Positions 1 through 8,616 of a stretch of 64,000 nt of DNA are shown one piece after another (the first letter of the stretch is position 1; every line of letters begins with the position of its first letter). The translations under genes were made by a program, and so were the position numbers. This stretch comes from Alistipes sp. (GTDB lineage: Bacteria; Bacteroidota; Bacteroidia; Bacteroidales; Rikenellaceae): contig JAHHQL010000003.1 in NCBI GenBank assembly GCA_020026415.1, positions 1 to 64,000 on the forward strand, written 5' to 3'. The notes under the pieces were generated by a model, which had not been told where the DNA came from, did no database searches, and saw only the letters and a list, made by a program, of their open reading frames with translations.

Positions 1-32
1 AAAAGGAATTTCACCCGAGTGAAATTCCTTTT
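1..32. terminator. Terminator after tmRNA
   Basis: A perfect 14-bp inverted repeat (1-14 with 19-32) encloses a 4-base loop, with A-rich and T-rich ends on both strands. It lies just past the tmRNA 3' end on the minus strand and could also stop rightward transcription entering the window. Confidence 0.85.
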
Positions 33-40
33 GCTTTTTG

Positions 41-439
41 TGGAGGTGGCGGGAGTCGAACCCGCGTCCAAACAGGGAACCCGAAAGCTTTCTACACGTT
101 TAGCCGTCGTTTGATCCTTCTCTCCGTGCCCGGTAGCCGGCAACCTAACACGAAGCCCAGCCCCTAAAGTTCGCATACGGATCGGGGCGATTCCGCACAC
201 TATCTCTAAATGTTTGATACCCCGTTGATAAGCCGTTAAAGAGCGGAACAGCCTATCGGGATACTCGTCGTCCGACCTCCTTGGGCCGGTCGATTAAGCT
301 AATCTTCCTTGAAAATTAGGCAGCGAGTGCGTAGCTATTATTGCCATTTGAATTTTGAGTGTCGATATTTACGAGCCGCCACACAGTGCTCGACGTGCTT
401 ACAATCAAACTCTGCCTGCTGTCAAAACCGGGCACCCCC
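41..439 (-). ncRNA. ssrA: tmRNA (SsrA)
   Basis: This is transfer-messenger RNA, which rescues stalled ribosomes and adds a degradation tag to the unfinished peptide. On the minus strand the 5' end GGGGGTG (433-439) pairs with CACCTCC (42-48), forming the alanyl acceptor stem, and a T-arm with GTTCGACTC lies next to it. CCA is not encoded. The tag reading frame ends GNNSYALAA followed by TAA (stop at 316-318). The YALAA end is the usual ClpXP-type degron, and clpP and clpX lie at the other end of the window. The exact resume codon is not certain. A strong hairpin terminator follows at 1-32. Confidence 0.95.
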
Positions 440-537
440 GACTAAAGTCGGTTTCCAAGTCCGTTGAAAACAGTGCAAAGATACGAAATTTTTCAGAGTT
501 TTCGTCACTTTGCACTGTTTCGACAAAATTTTTTCCG

Positions 538-810
538 TCACGCCTCCTCGGAATCGGAGTGTGAACGCGAGCGTCCCATAATCTGACGCGCCATCCAAAG
601 CAGCAACATGGCACCGAACACGGCGCAGACAAATCCGCCCCACGAGCCTTCGGGGATCAGACCGAGCAGCGAGAGAATCCAGCCGCCCCAAACACCGCCC
701 ACAATACCCAGCAACAAATTGACCCATAATCGCTGACGCGAACCGCCCACGATCCAATTGGCGACAAATCCGGCGGCAAGACCGATCAGAAGATACCACA
801 AAATAAACAT
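538..810 (-). CDS. GlsB/YeaQ/YmgE-family small membrane protein
   Basis: A protein of about 90 residues from the transglycosylase-associated (GlsB/YeaQ/YmgE) family, often linked to stress responses but without an established reaction. It has three hydrophobic stretches rich in glycine (around residues 1-20, 27-48 and 55-75), giving an inner-membrane protein, and a short hydrophilic tail rich in Ser and Glu. The ATG at 810 was chosen because the family starts directly with the first membrane segment; the frame stays open further upstream but that extension looks unlike the family. It stands alone, divergent from the thioesterase gene. Confidence 0.8.
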   Translation of the reverse strand: MFILWYLLIGLAAGFVANWIVGGSRQRLWVNLLLGIVGGVWGGWILSLLGLIPEGSWGGFVCAVFGAMLLLWMARQIMGRSRSHSDSEEA

Positions 811-878
811 AGGCAAAAAAGTTTTAGGTTTACAAACAACAAATATGCAAAAACCGTTCCTTTTCACGGGGAATATCG

Positions 879-886
879 TATCTTTG
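879..886 (+). promoter_or_regulatory. Promoter -7 box for the thioesterase gene
   Basis: TATCTTTG matches the Bacteroidetes -7 consensus TAnnTTTG and lies 59 bases before the ATG at 946. No clear -33 TTTG is visible. Confidence 0.55.
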
Positions 887-945
887 TTTTTCGGAGGGGC
901 AAACCACCCCGGAAACGAGTACAAACCCACAAAACACAAAGTACC

Positions 946-1320
946 ATGTTAGAAACAGGAATCAAGGGCGAAAGCCGCGTCATAGTCAGCGAACACAACA
1001 CGGCGATCCGTATGGGATCGGGCGATTTGGAGGTTTTTGCCACCCCCTCGATGGTGGCTCTGATGGAGCATGCCGCCATGACGGCCGTTGCACCCCACCT
1101 CCCCGAAGGCTCTACGACGGTCGGCGCACTGATGAACACCACACACGTCAAGCCCTCGAAGATGGGCGCACAGATCACTGCCACGGCTGAACTCACCTCG
1201 GTGGAGGGTCGCAAACTGACGTTCCGCGTGTCGGCCTCGGACGAAGTCGGCGTGATCGGTGAAGGCGAACATATCCGCTACGTGGTCGATCGCATGAAAT
1301 TTATGGCCAAGTTGCAATAA
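946..1320 (+). CDS. FlK-like hotdog-fold acyl-CoA thioesterase
   Basis: A 124-residue single hotdog domain like the fluoroacetyl-CoA thioesterase FlK group, which hydrolyses small acyl-CoA esters. The segment TPSMVALMEHAAMTAVAPHL (residues 32-51) is the central hotdog helix carrying the Glu/His pair, followed by the strand GALMNTTHVKPS and a final beta sheet ending in HIRYVVDRMKF. Homologues in gut Bacteroidetes are common and their true substrate is unknown; fluoroacetyl-CoA is not implied. The gene is monocistronic, between its own promoter and a strong terminator. Confidence 0.85.
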   Translation: MLETGIKGESRVIVSEHNTAIRMGSGDLEVFATPSMVALMEHAAMTAVAPHLPEGSTTVGALMNTTHVKPSKMGAQITATAELTSVEGRKLTFRVSASDEVGVIGEGEHIRYVVDRMKFMAKLQ

Positions 1321-1330
1321 CCCGCCAAAC

Positions 1331-1367
1331 AAAAAGCGTGTCCTCAAATCAGAAGACACGCTTTTTT
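1331..1367. terminator. Bidirectional terminator
   Basis: A 12-bp stem (AAAAAGCGTGTC with GACACGCTTTTT) with T-runs on both strands, placed between the convergent thioesterase and porin genes. Confidence 0.85.
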
Positions 1368-1389
1368 ATTTTTTAAGGGGAAATCCGCC

Positions 1390-2571
1390 TTAAAGCACGG
1401 GCAGACGACAGATGAATCCCAGCGAGAAACGCAACATATCGCGCGGAGTCACCGTTTCGGGCAGACGGCAACGGCGGTGATTCTTTCCGCCCACATTGAA
1501 ATAGAGGTGCATGTTGCGGTCGCCCATCGGGTAAAACTCCACCCCTGCATCGTAACCCCACGCCGAGAGGTAATTCCCTTCGGCGAACTGCTCCGAAGCC
1601 TTACAGACCGATCCGCGGTCGTAGTAGCCCTTGAGGTGCAGATTCCATTTTTTGAGGAAACGATAATTGAGGTTGGCGGTCAGCGTCAGATACTCCACAT
1701 TGCGTCCTGCGCCGTTCCAAATCGCACCCTCTGAATCGAGAACCATGTGGCGCACCACACCTAAGTGATCCACTTCCGAACGGTGATAAGCCGCATCGAA
1801 ATAGGCCGCGACCTTACACGTCTGCCACTGAATACCGCCACTGACGTAGAACGCCCACTTGTCGCGTGCCAACTCGCCCGTTGTCAGCGCATAACGCATC
1901 TTCAGGCGGTTGTCGATGTAGGAACTGTTCCACGCCAGCGAATAGTAGAGCGGCACGGAGGGGGCTTCCCAATCCTCAGGCATCACGCCGAACGCCTCCG
2001 TCATCGACCCCTGTCGGTTGTTCAACACCTGAAGACCGAGTTGCTGGGTTGCCGAAGGCGAATAGAAGAACGACACACCGTTCAGATAACACGATATGTT
2101 GTTGATGATGCCCGCATAGTCATACACATCGACGGGATACTCCTCATATTCGAATCCGCCGACAAACAGCGCATGGCGTCCGGCCTGCACCGCAAAGCGC
2201 GAATCGAACTGATATTTCACCCACGCATAATCAATACCCGACGAGAGATTATCCATTTCGCCCACGCGCGCGCCCTTGTTCAGGCGTTGCAGGTATTTGT
2301 AACTGAGTTTCGGAGTGACTTCGCCGTGAATGTCCAGTACAATATAATCAAAACGAAACGAGGTTTCGTCTTTCCCGGTTTGGGGCTTCGGGAAATTGGC
2401 ATGCAGAGCGGTACGCAGGTGCAGATCAATGTTGATGGCACGCGGCATCGGTTTTTTGAGCAGATGCTCCACCACCGAATGGCGCACGGTGTCTGCGTCC
2501 GCAGGTGCGGCAGCCGCCACCGATCCGACGACCGACAACAGGAACATCAAAAGGGAAAACTTCTTGTACAT
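1390..2571 (-). CDS. Outer-membrane porin, phosphate-selective O/P type
   Basis: A 393-residue outer-membrane beta-barrel protein. The N-terminus MYKKFSLLMFLLSVVGSVAA is a Sec signal peptide, probably cut after an Ala near residue 20-22. The rest shows alternating aromatic/hydrophobic strands and short charged turns typical of the OprO/OprP-like porins of Bacteroidetes, and segments such as FRFDYIVLDIHGEVTPKLSY and AGRHALFVGGFEYEEYP fit that family. The chain ends in VL rather than a terminal Phe. The substrate cannot be told from sequence. The ATG at 2571 is chosen because it begins the signal peptide. Confidence 0.75.
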   Translation of the reverse strand: MYKKFSLLMFLLSVVGSVAAAAPADADTVRHSVVEHLLKKPMPRAINIDLHLRTALHANFPKPQTGKDETSFRFDYIVLDIHGEVTPKLSYKYLQRLNKGARVGEMDNLSSGIDYAWVKYQFDSRFAVQAGRHALFVGGFEYEEYPVDVYDYAGIINNISCYLNGVSFFYSPSATQQLGLQVLNNRQGSMTEAFGVMPEDWEAPSVPLYYSLAWNSSYIDNRLKMRYALTTGELARDKWAFYVSGGIQWQTCKVAAYFDAAYHRSEVDHLGVVRHMVLDSEGAIWNGAGRNVEYLTLTANLNYRFLKKWNLHLKGYYDRGSVCKASEQFAEGNYLSAWGYDAGVEFYPMGDRNMHLYFNVGGKNHRRCRLPETVTPRDMLRFSLGFICRLPVL

Positions 2572-2696
2572 GGGATCGTTATTTTTTTTAATTGGTGCGC
2601 AAAGATACCCAAAATTTGCAAAATCCGGGAACATACGCTTCCCCGAAATCACAGCCCCACTCCACACCGTGACAGGATAAAAAAATGTCGTTTTTT

Positions 2697-2726
2697 TTGG
2701 AATGTGCAAAATTTCACCTATCTTTG
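2697..2726 (+). promoter_or_regulatory. Promoter of tRNA-Gln
   Basis: TTG at 2697-2699, a 19-bp spacer and TATCTTTG at 2719-2726 form a full Bacteroidetes sigma-ABfr type promoter, ending 22 bases before the mature tRNA. Confidence 0.8.
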
Positions 2727-2748
2727 CACTCGCTTACGAGCAATTGTT

Positions 2749-2819
2749 TGAGCTGTGGTGTAATGGTAACACAGCAGATTTTGGTTCTGTCGTTCTGGGT
2801 TCGAGTCCCGGCAGCTCAA
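2749..2819 (+). tRNA. tRNA-Gln (TTG)
   Basis: The acceptor strands TGAGCTG (2749-2755) and CAGCTCA (2812-2818) pair, the anticodon loop TTTTGGT carries TTG, and the T-arm reads CTGGG-TTCGAGT-CCCGG. Discriminator A at 2819; CCA is not encoded. It has its own promoter and terminator. Confidence 0.95.
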
Positions 2820-2823
2820 CACG

Positions 2824-2859
2824 AAAAGGAGAAGTTCCTCAAAAGGGCTTCTCCTTTTT
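2824..2859 (+). terminator. Terminator after tRNA-Gln
   Basis: The stem AAAAGGAGAAG/CTTCTCCTTTT is followed by T residues immediately after the tRNA. Confidence 0.85.
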
Positions 2860-2889
2860 GTTTTCCTCTGTTTCCAAGCGAAAGAAGAT

Positions 2890-2919
2890 TTTGATTTTCC
2901 AAATAAAAATGCTATCTTG
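2890..2919 (+). promoter_or_regulatory. Promoter of the RSH-ftsE operon
   Basis: TTTG at 2890-2893, a 19-bp spacer, then TATCTTG at 2913-2919. The leader to the ATG at 3052 is then about 125 bases. Confidence 0.65.
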
Positions 2920-3051
2920 CAGTGGTATTTGTCGCCCACAAAACCCGCCAAAGAACACTTCTGCGCAAATATTTGTCCGTCAGTTGTTTTCAAAAAAACA
3001 CGGACAGAACGGGCGGCCGACACCTGTTACACGATTTAACACCTGCAAACG

Positions 3052-4944
3052 ATGGAAGAGGAATATACCATCCGGATCAACGAGAGTGTGGAGGCTCTGT
3101 TCCGTACCATGGAGCAGAGGGTCTCTCCCGAAGAACTCGCCCAGATCAAAGCCGCCTATGCGCTGGCTTCCGAGGCACACCGCAATCAAAAACGCAAAAC
3201 GGGCGAACCCTACATCATTCATCCGATCGCCGTGGCACGCATCGTAGCCGAGGAACTGATGTTGGGAGCCAATCCCGTCATCGCCGCTTTTCTGCACGAT
3301 GTGGTCGAAGATACGACCTTCACGATGAAGGATATCGAGGAACGTTTCGGCAAGGATGTGGCTTTTCTGGTGGGCGTGGTGACCAAACAGAAGAAGGAAC
3401 ACTACGAGATGTCGCGTCAGTTGGACAATTTCAAGCAGATGCTCGACTCGCTGCACTACGACATCCGCGCCATCCTGCTCAAACTGGCCGACCGCCTGCA
3501 CAACATGCGTACTCTGGACAGCATGCAACCCCACAAGCAGATGAAAATCGCCGGCGAAACGGACTATTTCTATGCGCCTCTGGCCAACCGTCTGGGTCTT
3601 TATTCGATCAAGACCGAGTTGGAAAACCTCAGTATGAAGTTCCGTTGCCCGCACGAATACAACCACATGATGCGCCTTCTGGAACAGGATCGCCGGCAGG
3701 ACAAGACGACGCTCGACTCCTTCACCGACCGCATCCGCACGATCCTGAGCCATCTGGACTACCCCGTACGTGTGGAAAGTACCTACCGCATGCCTTACAG
3801 CCTGTGGCGCAAGATGAAAAAGACGCACACAGACTTCCATCACCTCGAACACCGCCACTTCACGAACATCATCTTCCCCGACGGACTTCCCTCCACGGAG
3901 AAGAACACCTGTTTGCAGATCTATTCGCTTCTGACCGATGTTTTCGAGGAAAAACCCGGAGGCATTTCCAACTACTTGGACAACCCCAAGGAGAACGGCT
4001 ACCAAAGTTTCCACGTACACCTGCTGTCCGACCACGGCAAATGGGAGGAAGTACACATCAGCAGCGAACGCATGATCCGCAACTCGAAACTCGGCTGCAC
4101 ATCGAGCCGCACGGAGGACAGCATCAAACGCTGGATCGAGAAGTTCCGTTCGGTTTTGCAGGATATTGCCAACAACACACAGGGCGACATCTTCATCGAC
4201 AACGTCGTGTCGTCGTTCTACAACGATGACATCATGGTCTTTACGCCCAAGGGCAAACCCGTCGTGCTGCCCCAACGCGCCACGGCACTCGACTTTGCAT
4301 TCGAGATCCACAGCCGCGTGGGCGAACACGCCAAATATGCCCGCATCAACGGCAGTCTCTGCTCCGTGAAGACCGTCCTGCACCGCGGCGACTGCATCGA
4401 GATCGGTTGTTCGGACGACTCCACGCCCCAACCCGACTGGCAGGACTGCGTGCTGACCTACAAGGCCAAACGTTTCCTGAGAAACTACTTCGCCAAGTGT
4501 CCCCGCCCGCACTACCACCGCTGCCCGTTGTGCAACCCGATGCCGGGCGACGAGGTAATCGGTTTCCGCGAAGCGGACAAGACGACCACCGTCCACAAAC
4601 GCGACTGCCCCGCGGTCATCCGCCTTGCGTCGCAATACGGCGACTCGATCGTATCGGTCAATTTCATCGGTTGCCCGACGATCCTCTACCCCGTGGCAAT
4701 CCACATCAAAGCCGTTGATCGCTATCACCTGCTCAACGACTTCATCGACTGCATCACCAACCGCCTCCACCTGTCGATCGACCGTCTGGAGACCTACACC
4801 AACGATGCCATCGTGAACTGCACAATATGGTTTGAAGTTCACTCGTTCAACGAATTACAGGACATCATCGCCCACATCGGCGAAATCGACGGCGTGGACG
4901 AAGTACAACAGGTAAAAGTAGAAGCAAGCAACAAAACGATATGA
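3052..4944 (+). CDS. RelA/SpoT homologue, hydrolase intact, synthetase domain degenerate
   Basis: A 630-residue RSH protein of the (p)ppGpp stringent-response family, shorter than the usual 730-750. The N-terminal HD hydrolase domain is complete: R48, H57 (YIIHP), H82-D83 (LHDVVED), D147 and N151 (KLADRLHNMR). The synthetase domain follows (about 225-345) with NGYQS at 315-319 and E333 kept. The ATP-binding Arg and Lys are replaced (T244 and R246 by my alignment) and the Asp of the FDLIAIR motif falls at His/Arg in HLEHRHFTNI. A TGS domain (about 393-455) and a C-terminal ACT domain (about 560-630) complete the chain. I infer a (p)ppGpp hydrolase with little or no synthesis; the synthesising paralogue would be elsewhere. 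It overlaps the next gene by 4 bases. Confidence 0.9.
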   Translation: MEEEYTIRINESVEALFRTMEQRVSPEELAQIKAAYALASEAHRNQKRKTGEPYIIHPIAVARIVAEELMLGANPVIAAFLHDVVEDTTFTMKDIEERFGKDVAFLVGVVTKQKKEHYEMSRQLDNFKQMLDSLHYDIRAILLKLADRLHNMRTLDSMQPHKQMKIAGETDYFYAPLANRLGLYSIKTELENLSMKFRCPHEYNHMMRLLEQDRRQDKTTLDSFTDRIRTILSHLDYPVRVESTYRMPYSLWRKMKKTHTDFHHLEHRHFTNIIFPDGLPSTEKNTCLQIYSLLTDVFEEKPGGISNYLDNPKENGYQSFHVHLLSDHGKWEEVHISSERMIRNSKLGCTSSRTEDSIKRWIEKFRSVLQDIANNTQGDIFIDNVVSSFYNDDIMVFTPKGKPVVLPQRATALDFAFEIHSRVGEHAKYARINGSLCSVKTVLHRGDCIEIGCSDDSTPQPDWQDCVLTYKAKRFLRNYFAKCPRPHYHRCPLCNPMPGDEVIGFREADKTTTVHKRDCPAVIRLASQYGDSIVSVNFIGCPTILYPVAIHIKAVDRYHLLNDFIDCITNRLHLSIDRLETYTNDAIVNCTIWFEVHSFNELQDIIAHIGEIDGVDEVQQVKVEASNKTI

Positions 4945-5687
4945 CACAGATGGATAGAAAATACGTGGTACGCCTGCGCGACGTATCCATATACAACGCC
5001 GACGATCCGTTCGGCAGCCGCAAGCCGAAGGATCTGATGCGTCACGGCGAACTGGTGCTTTCGGATGTGAACCTGAGTGTCGAGCCGGGCGAATTTGTAT
5101 ATCTGATCGGCCGTGTCGGTTCGGGCAAAAGCAGCCTTTTGAAAACGCTTTACGCCGAATCGCAACTCATCGCAGGCGAAGGCTACATCGCGGGATTCGA
5201 CCTCAAACGCATGCGTCGTAAGGACATCCCCATGCTGCGCCGCCGCATCGGCATCGTCTTTCAGGACTACCAACTGCTCACCGACCGCAACGTATTCCAG
5301 AACCTCTGCTACGTGTTGAAGGCCACGGGATGGCGCAACGAAGTGGAAATACGCGAACGCATCGACAAGGTGCTCGGCGTGGTCGATCTACGGAACAAGG
5401 CCTACAAAATGCCCTTCGAGTTGTCGGGAGGCGAACAGCAGCGACTGGTCATTGCCCGCGCCCTGCTGAACCGTCCCGATGTCCTTCTGGCCGACGAGCC
5501 GACAGGCAACCTCGACCCCGTGACGGCCGACGGCATCATGCAACTCTTTCAGGAGATCGCCCGCAAAGGTTGTGCCGTCGTGATGTCCACACACAACACC
5601 GCCCTCATAGAAAATTATCCGGCACGCGCCATTCTCTTCTCGAAGGGAAAGATCAGCGAGGTGGATCTCAAAGCCGAACTGGCATAA
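4941..5687 (+). CDS. ftsE: FtsE-type ABC transporter ATP-binding protein
   Basis: A 248-residue ABC ATPase like FtsE, which with FtsX couples the divisome to septal peptidoglycan hydrolases on the cytoplasmic face of the membrane. Walker A is GRVGSGKSS (residues 57-65), the Q-loop is FQDYQ, the signature is LSGGEQQR and Walker B is LLADEPTG, with the switch His in STHN. The start ATGA overlaps the RSH stop, so translation is probably coupled. No ftsX is present beside it, which is common in this phylum. LolD/MacB-type exporters have similar ATPases, but the FtsE call fits best. Confidence 0.85.
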   Translation: MTQMDRKYVVRLRDVSIYNADDPFGSRKPKDLMRHGELVLSDVNLSVEPGEFVYLIGRVGSGKSSLLKTLYAESQLIAGEGYIAGFDLKRMRRKDIPMLRRRIGIVFQDYQLLTDRNVFQNLCYVLKATGWRNEVEIRERIDKVLGVVDLRNKAYKMPFELSGGEQQRLVIARALLNRPDVLLADEPTGNLDPVTADGIMQLFQEIARKGCAVVMSTHNTALIENYPARAILFSKGKISEVDLKAELA

Positions 5688-5832
5688 AACATATTCCCCG
5701 GAAAAACACTCCCGCGTTTTGGGAAAGACGCGGGCAGTACCGATTTTGGAGCATTATTTGACCGTTTCGGCCATAAAACCCCGAAAAGTGCTTCGGGAAT
5801 CATTTTCCCATATAATTATAGTGATTCAACCG

Positions 5833-5863
5833 TTGTTTTTCATCGAAAAAATCACTACATTTG
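5833..5863 (+). promoter_or_regulatory. gyrB promoter
   Basis: TTG at 5833-5835, a 20-bp spacer and TACATTTG at 5856-5863, 22 bases before the gyrB ATG. The short GC hairpins at 5711-5734 and 5780-5800 may end the upstream operon but lack a T-run. Confidence 0.75.
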
Positions 5864-5885
5864 TACGATATTTTAATCAGACGCA

Positions 5886-7844
5886 ATGAGTACCGAATTA
5901 GAAAACGCAAAGAAGCAAGGAGACGAATATTCCGCATCGAATATTCAGGTTCTCGAAGGATTGGAAGCCGTCCGCAAACGTCCCGCGATGTACATCGGTG
6001 ACATCGGTGAAAAAGGTCTTCACCACCTTGTTTACGAGGTGGTCGATAACTCGATCGACGAGGCGTTGGCAGGCTACTGCGACACCATTGACGTAACCAT
6101 CCACGAAGACAACTCGATCTCGGTAAAAGATAACGGCCGCGGCATCCCGACCGACTACCACGAAAAAGAAGGAAAATCGGCTCTTGAAGTCGTACTGACC
6201 GTGCTTCACGCCGGCGGTAAGTTCGACAAGGGCAGTTACAAGGTTTCGGGTGGTCTGCACGGTGTCGGTGTTTCGTGTGTGAATGCCCTCTCCATCAAGT
6301 TGGAGGCAGAAATTCACGCCCGCAACGGCAAAATCTACCACCAGACCTACTCACAGGGCAAACCGACCTCCGGAGTGGAAGTCATCGGCGAGTGTACGGA
6401 TCGCGGTACGATCATCAGATTCAAGCCCGATCCCGAAATCTTCCATCTGACGACCGAATACAAATACTCGACTTTGGCCAACCGCCTGCGTGAATTGGCG
6501 TTCCTGAACAAGGGCATCACGCTGAACCTCTACGATTTGCGCCCCGACGACGAGGGCAGACTCCACGAGGACCACTTCCACTCGGAAGAGGGTCTCAAGG
6601 AATTTGTCACCTATTTGGATGCCTCGCGCGGCACACCGATCATCGAGAATACGATCTATCTGGACACCGAGAAAAACGGAGTTCCCGTCGAAGTGGCCAT
6701 GCGCTACAACGATTCGTTCTCGGAGAATGTCCACTCCTATGTGAATAACATCAACACCATCGAGGGCGGTACGCACCTGACGGGTTTCCGTCGTGCGCTG
6801 ACCCGCACCTTGAAAAAATACGCCGACGATTCGGGCATGCTCTCCAAGTTGAAGTTCGACATCAACGGCGATGACTTCCGCGAGGGTCTCACAGCCGTCA
6901 TTTCCGTGAAGGTTGCCGAGCCTCAGTTCGAAGGTCAGACCAAAACCAAGTTGGGTAACGACGAGGTTTCGGCCGCCGTCGATCAGGCCATGTCGGCCGC
7001 CTTAGGTCACTACCTCGAAGAAAACCCCAAGGATGCCCGCGCCATCGTGCAGAAGGTCATTCTGGCTGCCACGGCACGCCACGCCGCACGCCACGCCCGC
7101 GAGTTGGTTCAGCGCAAAACCGTCCTTTCGGGTGCGGGTCTTCCGGGTAAACTGGCCGACTGTTCGAGCCGCGACCGTTCGATCGCCGAGATCTTCTTCG
7201 TCGAGGGTGACTCGGCAGGTGGTACGGCCAAATCGGGTCGTGACCGTAATTTCCAAGCCATCATGCCCTTGCGTGGTAAGATCCTGAACATCGAAAAGGC
7301 TCAGGAACACCGTATGTGGGAGAACGAGGAGATCAAGAACATGTTCACCGCTTTGGGCGTCACCATCGGCACCGAGGAGGACAGCAAGGCCTTGAACCTC
7401 GAAAAACTGCGCTACAACAAAATCATCATCATGACCGATGCCGATGTGGACGGCAGCCACATTGCAACGCTTATGCTGACGTTCTTCTTCCGCAAGATGA
7501 AACCGCTGATCGAGAACGGACACGTTTATATCGCCACTCCGCCGCTGTATCTCGTCAAGAAAGGCAAGCAGGAACGCTACTGCTGGACGGAGAAGGAGCG
7601 TGACGCCATTTCGGAGGAGTTCGGTAAGGGTGCACACATCCAGCGATACAAAGGTCTTGGTGAGATGAACGCCCACCAGTTGTGGGAGACGACCATGAAC
7701 CCCGACACGCGTATCCTGCGTCAGGTCACCATCGACAATGCGGCCGAAGCCGACCATATTTTCTCGATGCTGATGGGTGACGAGGTACCGCCCCGCCGCG
7801 AGTTCATCGAGCAGAACGCCCACTACGCCAATATCGACGCCTAA
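5886..7844 (+). CDS. gyrB: DNA gyrase subunit B
   Basis: The 652-residue B subunit of DNA gyrase, which hydrolyses ATP to drive negative supercoiling with GyrA. The N-terminal GHKL ATPase domain shows VRKRPAMYIGD, EVVDNSIDEALAG, the Mg-binding DNGRGIP and the lid GGLHGVGVSCVNALS. The transducer domain follows, then the TOPRIM domain with VEGDSAGG, PLRGKILN and the acidic DADVDGSH; the chain ends in the short tail RREFIEQNAHYANIDA. The length matches Bacteroidetes GyrB without the extra insert of E. coli. ParE is the alternative; overall similarity and the tail favour GyrB. It has its own promoter and terminator. Confidence 0.93.
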   Translation: MSTELENAKKQGDEYSASNIQVLEGLEAVRKRPAMYIGDIGEKGLHHLVYEVVDNSIDEALAGYCDTIDVTIHEDNSISVKDNGRGIPTDYHEKEGKSALEVVLTVLHAGGKFDKGSYKVSGGLHGVGVSCVNALSIKLEAEIHARNGKIYHQTYSQGKPTSGVEVIGECTDRGTIIRFKPDPEIFHLTTEYKYSTLANRLRELAFLNKGITLNLYDLRPDDEGRLHEDHFHSEEGLKEFVTYLDASRGTPIIENTIYLDTEKNGVPVEVAMRYNDSFSENVHSYVNNINTIEGGTHLTGFRRALTRTLKKYADDSGMLSKLKFDINGDDFREGLTAVISVKVAEPQFEGQTKTKLGNDEVSAAVDQAMSAALGHYLEENPKDARAIVQKVILAATARHAARHARELVQRKTVLSGAGLPGKLADCSSRDRSIAEIFFVEGDSAGGTAKSGRDRNFQAIMPLRGKILNIEKAQEHRMWENEEIKNMFTALGVTIGTEEDSKALNLEKLRYNKIIIMTDADVDGSHIATLMLTFFFRKMKPLIENGHVYIATPPLYLVKKGKQERYCWTEKERDAISEEFGKGAHIQRYKGLGEMNAHQLWETTMNPDTRILRQVTIDNAAEADHIFSMLMGDEVPPRREFIEQNAHYANIDA

Positions 7845-7858
7845 ATATTTAAGCCAGA

Positions 7859-7897
7859 AGAGGTTTGCCCCGCCACATGCGAGACAAACCTCTTTTT
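7859..7897 (+). terminator. gyrB terminator
   Basis: The stem AGAGGTTTG/CAAACCTCT (7859-7867 with 7885-7893) is followed by TTTT. Confidence 0.8.
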
Positions 7898-7929
7898 CAT
7901 AGAAACAAACGAATAAAATCCATAAAGCA

Positions 7930-8559
7930 ATGAAAGTCACCGTAATCGGAGTTGCCGGAGGTACCGGATCAGGCAAATCGACCCTTGTGAAACGCTTGCA
8001 AGAGGCATTTGCAGAGGAGGATGTCGTAACCCTCTGTCACGATTTCTATTACAAGGCTCATCCCGAACTGAGCTACGAAGAGCGCACGAAACTCAACTAC
8101 GACCACCCGCAGGCATTCGACACCCAGATGCTGGTCGAACACATCAAGGCTCTGAAGAACAGCGTACCCATCGAACACCCCGTCTATTCGTTTGTCGATC
8201 ACAACCGTATGGCGGAAACCGTATCGGTGAAACCCTCGAAGGTGATCATCGTGGACGGCATTCTGATTTTCGAGAACAAGGAGTTGCGCGACATGATGGA
8301 CATCAAGGTTTATGTCGATACCGATGCCGACATCCGTCTGGCACGCCGTATCCTGCGTGACGTGTGTGAGCGAGGCCGAACGATGCAGTCGGTCATCACA
8401 CAATACACCACCACCGTAAAACCCATGCACGAGGAGTTTGTCGAGCCGTCGAAGAAATACGCCGACGTGATCATCCCCGAAGGCGGTTTCAACTCGGTGG
8501 CCGTCAAGATGTTGATTCAGAACATCCGTTCGTTTATCGAAAGTTCGCAGGACGAGTAA
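7930..8559 (+). CDS. udk: Uridine kinase
   Basis: A 209-residue cytosolic uridine/cytidine kinase of the pyrimidine salvage pathway (uridine + NTP to UMP). The P-loop GVAGGTGSGKST is at residues 7-18, followed by the substrate-binding segment HDFYYK and the family motif DHPQAFD (about 57-63). VIIVDGILIFENKELRD is the Walker B region and RLARRILRD the lid. Length and motif order are normal for Udk. It is flanked by terminators on both sides, so it is probably monocistronic. Confidence 0.95.
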   Translation: MKVTVIGVAGGTGSGKSTLVKRLQEAFAEEDVVTLCHDFYYKAHPELSYEERTKLNYDHPQAFDTQMLVEHIKALKNSVPIEHPVYSFVDHNRMAETVSVKPSKVIIVDGILIFENKELRDMMDIKVYVDTDADIRLARRILRDVCERGRTMQSVITQYTTTVKPMHEEFVEPSKKYADVIIPEGGFNSVAVKMLIQNIRSFIESSQDE

Positions 8560-8586
8560 TATCGTCCCGACAAACATATCGGAACA

Positions 8587-8616
8587 CCCCCGCGGTCTCG
8601 GATGGCGGGGGTTTTT
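8587..8616 (+). terminator. udk terminator
   Basis: CCCCCGC (8587-8593) pairs with GCGGGGG (8605-8611), followed by five T residues. Confidence 0.85.

Noticed and set aside
1390..2571. Porin as part of a SusC/SusD-like uptake locus
   Set aside because: No SusC or SusD gene is adjacent and the chain is too short for a TonB receptor.
2980..4842. 620-codon frame opposite the RSH gene
   Set aside because: A shadow of the RSH gene with biased His/Val/Asp/Gly composition and no motif; the RSH reading is certain.
5700..5810. Hairpins between ftsE and gyrB as a riboswitch or terminator
   Set aside because: The stems are short, lack a T-run and match no riboswitch class I know.
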